From CAYSPU01 sp964432995 (GTDB taxonomy: Bacteria > Verrucomicrobiota > Verrucomicrobiia > Limisphaerales > JAHDYP01), in assembly GCA_964432995.1 (NCBI GenBank), contig CAYSPU010000062.1, positions 1 through 24,897 of the forward strand: a DNA stretch of 24,897 nt, in the 5' to 3' direction. Of this stretch, positions 7,531 through 14,984 are shown in pieces. The translations under genes and the position numbers were made by a program. The notes beneath the pieces are model-generated. The model did not search any database and was not told the origin of the DNA. It saw nothing but the letters and a program-made list of their open reading frames with translations. Each line of letters opens with the position of its first letter. Position 1 is the first letter of the stretch.

Positions 7531-7589
7531 GATGGCTGTAATCGGCGGAGTAACTGCCTGGGTTGTTTCTCCGCAGATTGTGGACATCC
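7531..7589. repeat. Imperfect palindromic intergenic repeat, copy 1
   Basis: GATGGCTGTAATCGGCGGAG and CTCCGCAGATTGTGGACATC are imperfect inverted arms of a ~60-bp element. A related copy sits at 19489-19545, where the right arm reads CTCCGCAGATTAGGGACATC. It is not coding. It may fold as a hairpin in RNA and serve as a terminator for the upstream gene. Confidence 0.5.
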
Positions 7590-7732
7590 GGGATTGGCCA
7601 GAGGACCGCATGGTCAACGGCGAAGAAGAAGCCCCGTCTGCTCCGACCGTCGTGGTCCGGCGTCTGCGCCGAGGTTACACCGCAGGCTGAGAGCGCTTGC
7701 CGAGGGAGTCCGTTTGGCGTAGCGTCCGACTC

Positions 7733-7957
7733 ATGGAAGACCGCATCGTCATCGATCCACAGATCTGCAACGGGCGGCCTGTGGTGCGCGGCACGCGGAT
7801 CACCGTGCAAACGGTTTTGGAGTTCCTGGGAGCTGGAGACTCGATCGACGAGGTTCTCGAGGAGTACCCGAGGCTTTCGCGCGAGGACGTCTTGGCCTGT
7901 CTGCGTTACAGTTCCCGCCTCATGGGGAACCACTTCGTGATCGAGAAGGTGGCGTGA
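7733..7957 (+). CDS. DUF433 antitoxin of a type II toxin-antitoxin pair
   Basis: This 74-residue protein starts MEDRIVIDPQICNGRPVVRG and continues TRITVQTVLEFLGAGDSIDE, the standard DUF433 opening. The family is a small winged or helix-turn-helix protein that pairs with DUF5615 PIN-like toxins. The C-terminal part (VLEEYPRLSREDVLACLRY) completes the fold. Its stop overlaps the toxin start (GTGA), the usual arrangement. As an antitoxin it would bind and neutralise the toxin and probably repress its own promoter. The ATG at 7733 is preferred over an upstream TTG at 7697 because homology begins there. Confidence 0.9.
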   Translation: MEDRIVIDPQICNGRPVVRGTRITVQTVLEFLGAGDSIDEVLEEYPRLSREDVLACLRYSSRLMGNHFVIEKVA

Positions 7958-8298
7958 AGGGCATCCTGCTCGATGAGAACGTGCCGACTCGGCTGAGCAT
8001 CAGGCCGGAAGTCACCGTCGTGGCGGCCTCGGACGTCTTCGGACAGGGAGTGTCCGATGCCGCGCTCTGGGAGTATGCCACGCGGAACGAGTATGCGATC
8101 CTTACGAAGGATGCGGACTTCTCGGACCGGATCTTGGCGAGCAAGCCCCCTCCATGGGTGGTCCACCTGCGATTCGGGAACATGAGGCGGCGGGAGTTCC
8201 ATGAGTTGCTTGCCCGACTGTGGCCCCGCGTCGAGGTTCTGCTGGGCAACCACAAGTTGGTGACGGTCTATGCCGACCGGCTGGAAGTCGTGCGATAA
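7954..8298 (+). CDS. DUF5615 PIN-like toxin
   Basis: This 114-residue protein begins MKGILLDENVPTRL and has the Mut7-C/PIN-like acidic residues Asp7, Glu8 and Asn9, Asp35 in GVSDAALWEYA, and Asp53 and Asp55 in LTKDADFSD. PIN-like toxins are RNases that use such residues to bind metal. The GTG start at 7954 overlaps the antitoxin stop by 4 bp. The family is also written VapC-like. The pair opens an accessory stretch with two further genes typical of mobile or defence DNA. Confidence 0.9.
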   Translation: MKGILLDENVPTRLSIRPEVTVVAASDVFGQGVSDAALWEYATRNEYAILTKDADFSDRILASKPPPWVVHLRFGNMRRREFHELLARLWPRVEVLLGNHKLVTVYADRLEVVR

Positions 8299-8638
8299 CG
8301 GGGCTGGGGTGTCGGATGGCCGGCGACCCTCGAAGATGCGGCTATGACATCTGAGGCGATTGAAGCTCGTCTGGGAGGCATCCAGAAGATGCTCGTGGCT
8401 GCTGCTGCGACCAGGGGGCCGCCTTTGCGCGGCTTCGGCAAGGCAGCGAGGCAGCCTCGCCCGGTGGCGGTGTCCAAGATGCGCCCGCATGACGATAGTC
8501 CTTCACAAGTCCTTCACAGAGATTTGGAGATCTGCGATTGTCCAGTTCACGCTGGCGGAAGAGGATGCGAAGGTCATCGGTGCCTGAGGGCGTGCACGGC
8601 CCTTGCCCCGTTTACCAGTTCCGCGACTCTGGGCGCAG
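8299..8638. other. 340-bp intergenic stretch, possible decayed ORF
   Basis: No confident gene is present. A short frame from ATG 8344 starts plausibly (MTSEAIEARLGGIQKMLVAA) but then becomes compositionally unlike protein. Another frame from ATG 8489 ends TLAEEDAKVIGA at 8587. Together they could be a frameshifted small gene, but this is weak. A near-direct repeat, AGTCCTTCACA, occurs twice at about 8500-8519. Confidence 0.3.
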
Positions 8639-9370
8639 ATGAATAGAGATTTCATCATTGGCGAAATCAGGCGTACGGCCACGGCCAACGGAGGAGTGGT
8701 TCTTGGCTGGAGGCGCTTCGAGGAAGAGACTGGCATCGGATACTACGACTGGTTCGGGAAGTTCTGGACCCGGTGGGGTGATGCTGTTCGTGAAGCTGGC
8801 TTCGAGCCAAACCGCATGAGCGCGGCCTATGATGACGACTTTCTTCTTGAGAGACTGGCCCTGCTCACTCGCCGTCTACGTCGCGTCCCGGTCCGAGGAG
8901 ACCTACTCCTTGCTGCAAAGAACGAAGCCGCGTTCCCTTCCGAGAAGGCCTTCCGGCGTTTTGGATCAAGGGGACAACTCGCGTCTCGCGTCGTCGGCTT
9001 CTGCGAGGCCAACCCCTCATATCACGACGTGCTGTCCATTTGGGGACAAGCGCCAGTTGCGGAGCCGAAGCCAGACGAAGAGAATAGCGGTTCCACGCCA
9101 GCTGCTCCTGGGTACGTCTACCTGCTGAGGCATGGCACCCGGCGAGAGTACAAGATCGGTCGGACGAACAACCCTGTGCGACGAGAAGGCGAAGTCGGGA
9201 TCCAGCTTCCCGAGAAGCTGCAGCCCGTCCACTACATCGAGACGGATGACCCAGGGGGGATCGAGAACTACTGGCACTCGCGATTTTCGGCGAGACGCAA
9301 AGAGGGTGAGTGGTTCGCCCTCACGGCGCAGGATGTCCGTGCCTTCAAGAGGTGGAAACGAATCTTCTGA
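8639..9370 (+). CDS. GIY-YIG (T5orf172/Mug113) protein with HNH-associated repeats
   Basis: A 243-residue protein. The N-terminal half has two repeats resembling the homing-endonuclease-associated 'HNH repeat': about residues 6-58 (ending FWTRWGDAVREAGFEPN) and 67-126 (ending RRFGSRGQLASRVVGFCEAN). Such repeats bind DNA in other nucleases. The C-terminal part is a T5orf172/Mug113-type GIY-YIG domain: GYVYLLRHGT (from 158), YKIGRTNNPVRR (171-182), IENYWHSRF (208-216, holding the likely catalytic Glu209) and EWFALT. A nuclease on DNA is the natural prediction. The start is ATG 8639; a TTG start at 8603 is less likely. It lies 115 bp upstream of an FRG-domain gene, possibly in one transcript, next to a toxin-antitoxin pair, so a defence role is possible. 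Confidence 0.8.
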   Translation: MNRDFIIGEIRRTATANGGVVLGWRRFEEETGIGYYDWFGKFWTRWGDAVREAGFEPNRMSAAYDDDFLLERLALLTRRLRRVPVRGDLLLAAKNEAAFPSEKAFRRFGSRGQLASRVVGFCEANPSYHDVLSIWGQAPVAEPKPDEENSGSTPAAPGYVYLLRHGTRREYKIGRTNNPVRREGEVGIQLPEKLQPVHYIETDDPGGIENYWHSRFSARRKEGEWFALTAQDVRAFKRWKRIF

Positions 9371-9485
9371 CAGAGTTCCCGCCTGACTAACGGCCGTAGT
9401 CCGCAGCGCAAATGCAATCTCGTTCCAAGTCGGAGCAGGTGGAGACGTTGGGCTTCCGTTCGCCCCGCGGCTCGTTCCGAATGCT

Positions 9486-10209
9486 ATGCCGAGCATCTTG
9501 AATGTCGACACCTGGGAGGCGCTCGCAGCTCAGATCAAGGGCGCTGTGGAAGCTAATCAGAAGATCTACCGCGGAGTTACCGACTTCGATGGGCACAAGC
9601 TCATCCCCAAGATCGGGAGGCCTGGTGCCAGGAAAGACCCTGCCAACGGGTCAGGGCGCCCTTATTCAGAGGAAGACGAGAAGCGCCTCCTTGAAGTGTT
9701 CCGTCGGACCGCAAGACCGTTCTTGAGCTACGAGCCAAAGTCCGACTTTGAGTGGCTTGCGGTCGCGCAGCATCACGGATCTCCAACTCGTCTTCTGGAT
9801 TGGACGGAAAGCCCCTTGGTCGCCGCCTACTTCGCGATGGNNNNNNNNNNNNNNNNNNAAGCCAGCCGTCTATGTGCTTGATCCGCCGCCGAAAACGTCG
9901 GACTCGGATGATCCATTCTCGATTCCCACCGTGCGCTCGTACCATCCACCACATATCTCCCCCAGAATCCAAGCGCAGAGCAGCGTGTTCACTATCCATC
10001 CGAGGCCGGAACTCGAGTACGATCCCCCTGGGCTGATAGTATGGCTCTTTCCTGGGGGCCAGCCCTGCTGGGAAATCAAGCGAGTCATCGACAGATGTGG
10101 CTTTAATCGCGCGTCCCTGTTCCCTGGTCTCGATGGCCTCGCGGAGCACGTCGGGTGGTGCTACAAGTGGGGGGGTTCTGAGGGTAGAGTGAAGCTTCGA
10201 CAATACTGA
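9486..10209 (+). CDS. FRG-domain protein (crosses an N run; frame differs on each side)
   Basis: The FRG domain is recognised by IYRGV (27-31), the acidic helix before ARPFLSYEP, and the hallmark EWLAVAQHHG (89-98) and TRLLDWTESPLVAAYFA (from 101). After the 18 Ns at 9841-9858 the frame shifts by one and continues AVYVLDPP ... VWLFPGGQPCWEIKRVI ... RASLFPGLDGLAEHVGW to a stop at 10209. The tail fits FRG proteins, which end with a 'LFPdLdgla' segment. So the gene is probably intact and the gap length is wrong by one base modulo 3. FRG proteins recur in phage-defence loci, but their activity is uncertain. The family call is strong; the joined frame is inferred. Confidence 0.85.
9841..9858. other. 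Assembly gap inside the FRG gene
   Basis: A run of 18 Ns. Coding continues on both sides in frames that differ by one base, so the N count is not the true gap size. Confidence 0.97.
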
Positions 10210-10580
10210 TGGGGCTTTCGTGATGCTTGGGCTAATCGGGAGTTGCGGTGAGGAAGCGGCCGAATCTGAATTCTGAGCTAGGGCATCCGACAATTCCCCC
10301 ACGCCGCTAGAACCAGTAGCCCCGTGACTTGCCCCAAACCGCCGGGGCGAGGAAGGAGCTCGTGCACCGCTGCCGCAGACCAGGCCGCTGCTTTCGCGCA
10401 TTTCGCGTGGTTCGCGGTTCGCTCAGCCACCGCTCGTCCATCAACAGGATGGTGACGCGGTCGGCGGCACACGGGCATGGCCAGAGATTGAGCGGTTACG
10501 CGCGGGTTCCAGGGCAGGCTTGCGAATGGGTGCCTACGCGTTAGGCTGTCCGCGCCAAAACCATCAAGCTCGAGCACACG
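10210..10580. other. 371-bp intergenic stretch without a gene
   Basis: Nothing protein-like is seen. It includes the low-complexity string TTTCGCGCATTTCGCGTGG and following TTCGCGG units (about 10396-10423). This is a type of TTTCGCG-rich motif often found between genes in GC-rich bacteria. A promoter for the fucosidase gene should lie near the right end, but no clear -35/-10 pair is evident. Confidence 0.5.
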
Positions 10581-11957
10581 ATGAGATCTTCCTGGACCAC
10601 TTGCACGGCGGCGGCCCTCTTGTTGGCGGCCGGACTTCAGGCCGCGGAAACGCCCGCCCAACGCGACGAACGGATGCGCTGGTGGCGTGAGGCCCGTCTC
10701 GGCATGTTCGTTCACTGGGGACTCTACAGCGCTGCGGAGGGCGTTTGGGATGGGAAACCCTACGGTGGTGGTGTCGAGTGGATCCAGCACCAGGCGGGGG
10801 TGCCGACCGACGAATACGCCGCCCAGTTGCGGCCGCGGTTCCAGCCGCGGAAGGGATTCGCCCGGGACTGGGCGCGGCTCGCCAAGGACATGGGCGCGCA
10901 ATACGTCGTCTTCACCAGCAAGCACCACGAGGGTTTCGCCCTGCTGGATAGTGCCGTCAGCGATTACGACGCCAAGGATTTCACCGGGCGCGACCTTTTC
11001 AAGGAGATCGTGAAAGCGCTGCGGGCGGAGGGCCTCCGGGTGGGGGTGTACTATTCGATGATCGACTGGCATCATCCGGATTTCCCGGTGCGCAACACCG
11101 GTCTCCCCCACCCCCTCCAACACGAACGCAATCGGTCCCTCCCCAACCCCGACGCCAACCGCCAGCTCAGTCGTTACGTCGATTTCATGCACCGGCAGGT
11201 GGAGGAACTCGTCTCCAACTATGGCCGGCTCGACGTCCTCTGGTGGGACTGGAGCAGCAAGGAAACCCAGGGCGACTCCTGGCGCGCCCCGGAACTCATG
11301 GCCAGGGTCCGCAAGCACCAGCCGCGGATTGTCATGAACAACCGCCTCTATTACTCGCCCAACGTCGAAGGCGACAACCTCGGCATCTTCGATACGTCCA
11401 AAGGCGATTTCACCACGCCGGAGCAGCACATCCCCGCCACCGGCACACCGGGTGTCGATTGGGAAGCCTGCATGACCCTCAACGGCACCTGGGGCTACAG
11501 CCAACACGACTTGAGATGGAAAACCGCCGAGACCCTTATCCGGAACACGGTCGACATCGCGTCGAAGGGCGGCAACTACCTGATCAATCTCGGCCCGCGC
11601 GCCGACGGCAGCATTCCCGAGCCCATCGCGGTGCGCTTCCGCGAGTTGGGCGCCTGGATGCAGCGTTACGGCGATTCCATCTACGCCACCACCGCCAACC
11701 CTTTGGGGGCGGTGCCGTGGGGACGGATTACGGCCAAGCCCGGCCGCTATTACCTGCACGTGTTTGACTGGCCGAAGAACCACCAGATCGAAGTGCCGCT
11801 CCGGAACTCCAGCCGGCTCAGCGCCTGGATGCTAGCCGACTCCCGGCGCACCCCTCTCGCCTGCGAACGCACCGACCAGGGCGTGCGCATCACCCTCCAG
11901 CCGGCATTCCTCAATCCTTACGTCAGCGTCGCCGTTCTCGAAGCCGGTTCGCCATAA
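10581..11957 (+). CDS. Exported GH29 alpha-L-fucosidase
   Basis: This 458-residue protein would release terminal L-fucose from glycans outside the cytoplasm. It has a signal peptide (about residues 1-21, ALLLAAGLQA). The GH29 landmarks are REARLGMFVHWGLYS (37-51), the VFTSKHHEGFALLDS segment with His115-His116, VGVYYSMIDWHHPDF, the nucleophile Asp223 in LDVLWWDWS, and NNRLYY. A later segment, WGYSQHDLRWKTAETLIRNT, precedes GGNYLINLGPRADGSIPEP, a strong GH29 signature. A short beta-rich C-terminal domain follows from about residue 375. The acid/base residue of GH29 is poorly conserved and is not assigned. It sits upstream of another secreted glycosidase, which suggests degradation of fucosylated polysaccharide. 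Confidence 0.94.
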   Translation: MRSSWTTCTAAALLLAAGLQAAETPAQRDERMRWWREARLGMFVHWGLYSAAEGVWDGKPYGGGVEWIQHQAGVPTDEYAAQLRPRFQPRKGFARDWARLAKDMGAQYVVFTSKHHEGFALLDSAVSDYDAKDFTGRDLFKEIVKALRAEGLRVGVYYSMIDWHHPDFPVRNTGLPHPLQHERNRSLPNPDANRQLSRYVDFMHRQVEELVSNYGRLDVLWWDWSSKETQGDSWRAPELMARVRKHQPRIVMNNRLYYSPNVEGDNLGIFDTSKGDFTTPEQHIPATGTPGVDWEACMTLNGTWGYSQHDLRWKTAETLIRNTVDIASKGGNYLINLGPRADGSIPEPIAVRFRELGAWMQRYGDSIYATTANPLGAVPWGRITAKPGRYYLHVFDWPKNHQIEVPLRNSSRLSAWMLADSRRTPLACERTDQGVRITLQPAFLNPYVSVAVLEAGSP

Positions 11958-11959
11958 GC

Positions 11960-12145
11960 GAGATCCTGAGTTGGCCGGGCGAGGCGACGGGATTCAGCCT
12001 CGAATCGGCGTGGCTGGTCCGATCGCCGCTTCAATGGCAGCCAGTGACGGAGCCTGTTGTCACCGTCAGCGGCGAGCAGACCGTGACGTTGTCTCCCATG
12101 AATCCCCCCAACCCATTCTGGGATACCACTGCGCATGAAAGGTAG
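11960..12145 (+). pseudogene. Fragment of a verrucomicrobial C-terminal module, running into repeat copy 1
   Basis: Just after the fucosidase stop, a frame without a start codon reads EILSWPGEATGFSLESAWL and then SPLQWQPVTEPVVTVSGEQ, before ending inside the repeat element (stop at 12143-12145). The 'LSWP...GFxLE...W...v....v' pattern is the common C-terminal beta module of verrucomicrobial exported proteins, which normally ends FYRL. The last residues encoded here come from the repeat instead. It looks like the tail of a lost gene cut by the repeat. It has no upstream portion in the window. Confidence 0.5.
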
Positions 12146-12294
12146 GGCGACCTCTCCGAGGGCGCCGGAAGAGCATCCAACCTGGCACGTTCTTCCGGCG
12201 CGCCCGGAGGCCTGCTCGCGAGTCCTCCTCGGAGCCTGCTCGCGAGTCCTCCTCGGAGCCTGCTCGCGAGCTCCGCTTGGAGTCGCGCCCTACC
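12098..12294 (+). repeat. Interspersed repeat family, copy 1 (complete-looking)
   Basis: The copy opens ATGAATCCCCCCAACCC, then TTCTGGGATACCACTGCGCA and TGAAAGGTAGGGCGACCTC. A long imperfect hairpin follows: CGCCGGAAGA at 12163-12172 pairs with TCTTCCGGCG at 12191-12200. Three tandem 24-bp units then occupy 12210-12233, 12234-12257 and 12258-12281, each beginning GCCTGCTCGCGAG. The copy closes with GTCGCGCCCTACC, whose CGCCCTACC-like end mirrors the opening GGTAGGGCG (12141-12149). It is therefore bounded by short inverted ends. Related copies are at 16371 and 24729. Confidence 0.85.
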
Positions 12295-12501
12295 AGTTTT
12301 CGGGGCAAGCAGCCGCGACACTTAGGACTGCGGCAGTGAGCCGCCGAACACCTGTCGGGGCCTGAATGCCGCGCCGCGGCTGCCGAACCGACTCAGTCAC
12401 GTTGCCCATCCATCAGATGTCCGCGCCGCGGCCACTCGTGGTCGGAGGCCGGCCAGTGTTGCCATTGCCATTGCCGGTGACCGGGTTAAGCTGTCCGGGC
12501 T
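12295..12501. other. Intergenic stretch upstream of the GH5-like gene
   Basis: About 200 bp after repeat copy 1, GC-rich, with no protein-like frame. It ends with a short TTGCCATTGCCATTGCCGG run (about 12459-12477) before the GTG start of the next gene. No clear promoter or ribosome site is seen. Confidence 0.4.
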
Positions 12502-14928
12502 GTGTTGCCCCGGGTCGCACATGCCTTCTTGGGAGCCGCTCTGCTCGCGGCGTGTTCGGACGTTTCGGCCGCCATTGCCGTCGTGCCATCGTCGGCTCTG
12601 GAGGCTGGCCGCATGGGTGAGTTCGGCGCGGACGGTTTGCCGGGGGTCAGCAATCCCTTTGACCCCGAGCAGATCACGGTGGACGGCCTCTTCCGCGGGC
12701 CGGACGGCAGCGAGGTGCGGATGCCGGCTTTCTGGTATCAGGGATATGCGCGGCGGCTGAGCGGGGACACGGAGGTGCTGGACGCGGTGGGGGCGGGCGG
12801 GTGGCGCCTGCGGTTCACACCGCGGGCACCGGGTTCGCACACGGTGGCGCTGGAAGTCAGCGTTGGGGGGCAACCCTTCACCAACACCGCGCCGGTGGCC
12901 TTCCGTGTGGAACCGGCCGCCGTTCCGCCGCTGGCATTCGCCGACCTGGGCACCAACGGGATGACACTGGCGACGCGTGAAGGGCCACCGCTCATCCTCC
13001 TGGGACACTGCGTGTGCTGGCACGGCGCACGCGGCACCTATGACTACGACTCCTGGTTTGGGCCCATGGCCGCCGCCGGGGAGAACTACACACGGCTCTG
13101 GATGTGCCCCTGGGCGTTTGGGCTCGAGACCATTGGCCGGCCCGTCACGCACTACCGGCTCGATCGCGCCTGGCAACTGGATTACGTCCTGCAACTGGCC
13201 GAGCAGAAGGGAATCCGGATCATGCTCTGTCTCGATTACCACGGGATGTTCGAGACGGAGCCGGACTTCTGGAACGGGAACAACTACTGGCCACAGAACC
13301 CCTACAACGTCGCGATGGGCGGGCCGTGCGCCCACCAGAACGACTTCTTTGCAGACCCCGCAGCGCGCGCCATGTACCAGAAACGTCTCCGCTACCTCAT
13401 CGCCCGATACGCGGCGAGTCCCGCGCTGCTCGCCTGGCAGTTTCTCAACGAGATCGACAACGTCTGGAGCGACCTACAGCCGGCGGACGTCGTTTCCTGG
13501 CACGCGGTGATGGCGGACTGGCTGAAGGCGCACGATCCCTATCGGCACTTGGTGACCACCAGCCTCACCGGCGGCAGCGACCGGTCCGAGATCTGGTCGC
13601 TGCCCCAGCTCGATTTCGCCATGTACCATTCCTACAACCTGCCGGATCCGGCGGTGGGACTCGCGGCACAGGCGACTTCGATGCGCCGCCGCTATGGCAA
13701 GCCGGTGATGATCGGCGAATTCGGCATCGACTGGCGCGGCTGGCGTTACGCGGGGCAGGACCCGGATCTGCGCGGGTTCCGGCAAGGCATCTGGGCAGGC
13801 CTCCTGGGCGGCAGCGTCGGCACCTCCATGTCCTGGTACTGGGAGAGCATCCACGCCGAGAACCTCTACGGCACGTGGCGGAATGCCTCCAATTTCCTGG
13901 CGCGCGCCCAGTTCGGGCAGGGGAACTGGGAGCCAATCGCTTTTCCCGCACCCGCAGTGCCGCCCTCCCAGGTTGGGCCGGTCCAAACCAACGGAACCCC
14001 TTTCAGCGCTCGATTGATCCTCAACGATCAGTGGGGCGCCAAGCCGCGCGGTCAGATGGCGCTCCCGTATCCGTCGGCTGCCTTGGAGTCCGAAGGGCTC
14101 CTCAGCGGATTCGTGCACGGGACCGGACACCCGGAACTCCGTGTCCCGATGCGGGTCCATCTATGGAGCGGCACCAACGCCAGCCTGACATTGCACCTGA
14201 ACTCGGTCAGCGACGGCGCGATCATGGAGATTCGCACCAACAGCACGCGGGCCTTCCGGATCAGCCTGCCGAACCTTGACGGCGGTTATCAGGTCAACAA
14301 CGAGTACAACACGAACTTCACGGTCGCGCTGCCGCCAGGCCAGATCTGGGTGGACGTCGTGAACGCCGGAGGCGACTGGTTCTGCCTGGACTGGCTCGAA
14401 TTCAGCAACGTCCGGCCAGCGAGCTACGTTGACGGCTGGGAACCGGCACCGGTGGCCATCGGGGTCCGCAGCTCGGCGGAGGCCCTGCTCTATGTCGCCA
14501 GTCCGTACCTGCGATACCCGGCGCGGGTACCCCCCGATGTGCTGGTGCCCGTGTCCGGAGCGACGCTGGCCCTGACCAATTGGCCCGCGGGATCCTACAC
14601 CGCCCTCTGGTTTGATCCCGTCCAGGGTAACTGGCGGGCGCGAACCCGCGCGGCGGTGGCCAACAGCCAACTGGTTCTGCCCCTGCCCGATTTCACCGAA
14701 GACCTCGCCGGGCGCGTCGTGCGTGACGGGGTGCTGTCCGCCCGACGCGACGGACCCGAGGTCGCCGTGGATCTGGACGCAGTGGCGCCGCTCGTCAGCG
14801 CGCTGGAGTGGTCCACGAACCTGGTGACGTGGACGAAGGACTCGGACCTGACCAACGCCGTGGGCGCCGGCCACTGGCGCGTGATGGCCCTGGCCCCGGT
14901 CAAGTACTACCGGTCCGTCACCGAATGA
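12502..14928 (+). CDS. Exported DUF5060 / GH5-like glycoside hydrolase
   Basis: An 808-residue exported enzyme. The start (GTG 12502, possibly TTG 12505) leads to a hydrophobic signal with a lipobox-like LLAACSD at 14-20, so it may be a lipoprotein. A DUF5060-type immunoglobulin-like domain (about 30-140; GRMGEFGADG, FRGPDGSEVRMPAFW) precedes a TIM barrel of the GH5 kind (about 160-470; LGHCVCWHGARG, ENYTRLWMCPWAFG, IMLCLDYHGMF). The likely acid/base is Glu317 in WQFLNEID, and the nucleophile is Glu406 in VMIGEFGIDWRG. Beta-rich domains follow (about 500-690), then a terminal 'LEWSTNLVTWT ... YYRSVTE' module common in verrucomicrobial exported proteins. The substrate is unknown. The neighbouring fucosidase points to complex polysaccharide. 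Confidence 0.87.
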   Translation: MLPRVAHAFLGAALLAACSDVSAAIAVVPSSALEAGRMGEFGADGLPGVSNPFDPEQITVDGLFRGPDGSEVRMPAFWYQGYARRLSGDTEVLDAVGAGGWRLRFTPRAPGSHTVALEVSVGGQPFTNTAPVAFRVEPAAVPPLAFADLGTNGMTLATREGPPLILLGHCVCWHGARGTYDYDSWFGPMAAAGENYTRLWMCPWAFGLETIGRPVTHYRLDRAWQLDYVLQLAEQKGIRIMLCLDYHGMFETEPDFWNGNNYWPQNPYNVAMGGPCAHQNDFFADPAARAMYQKRLRYLIARYAASPALLAWQFLNEIDNVWSDLQPADVVSWHAVMADWLKAHDPYRHLVTTSLTGGSDRSEIWSLPQLDFAMYHSYNLPDPAVGLAAQATSMRRRYGKPVMIGEFGIDWRGWRYAGQDPDLRGFRQGIWAGLLGGSVGTSMSWYWESIHAENLYGTWRNASNFLARAQFGQGNWEPIAFPAPAVPPSQVGPVQTNGTPFSARLILNDQWGAKPRGQMALPYPSAALESEGLLSGFVHGTGHPELRVPMRVHLWSGTNASLTLHLNSVSDGAIMEIRTNSTRAFRISLPNLDGGYQVNNEYNTNFTVALPPGQIWVDVVNAGGDWFCLDWLEFSNVRPASYVDGWEPAPVAIGVRSSAEALLYVASPYLRYPARVPPDVLVPVSGATLALTNWPAGSYTALWFDPVQGNWRARTRAAVANSQLVLPLPDFTEDLAGRVVRDGVLSARRDGPEVAVDLDAVAPLVSALEWSTNLVTWTKDSDLTNAVGAGHWRVMALAPVKYYRSVTE

Positions 14929-14984
14929 CCGGACCAGGACTTGACCTTGAGTCACCCGGATTCTGAGGTTACCCTGCCCGCCAT

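Noticed and set aside
8344..8646. 100-codon plus-strand frame after the toxin gene
   Set aside because: Only the first ~20 codons look protein-like and there is no ribosome site. Noted as a possible decayed ORF only.
10278..11783. 501-codon minus-strand frame opposite the fucosidase
   Set aside because: Antisense shadow of a clear GH29 gene; no recognisable domain.
12210..12281. 24-bp direct repeats as a possible CRISPR array
   Set aside because: The units are contiguous with no spacers, and no cas genes are present.
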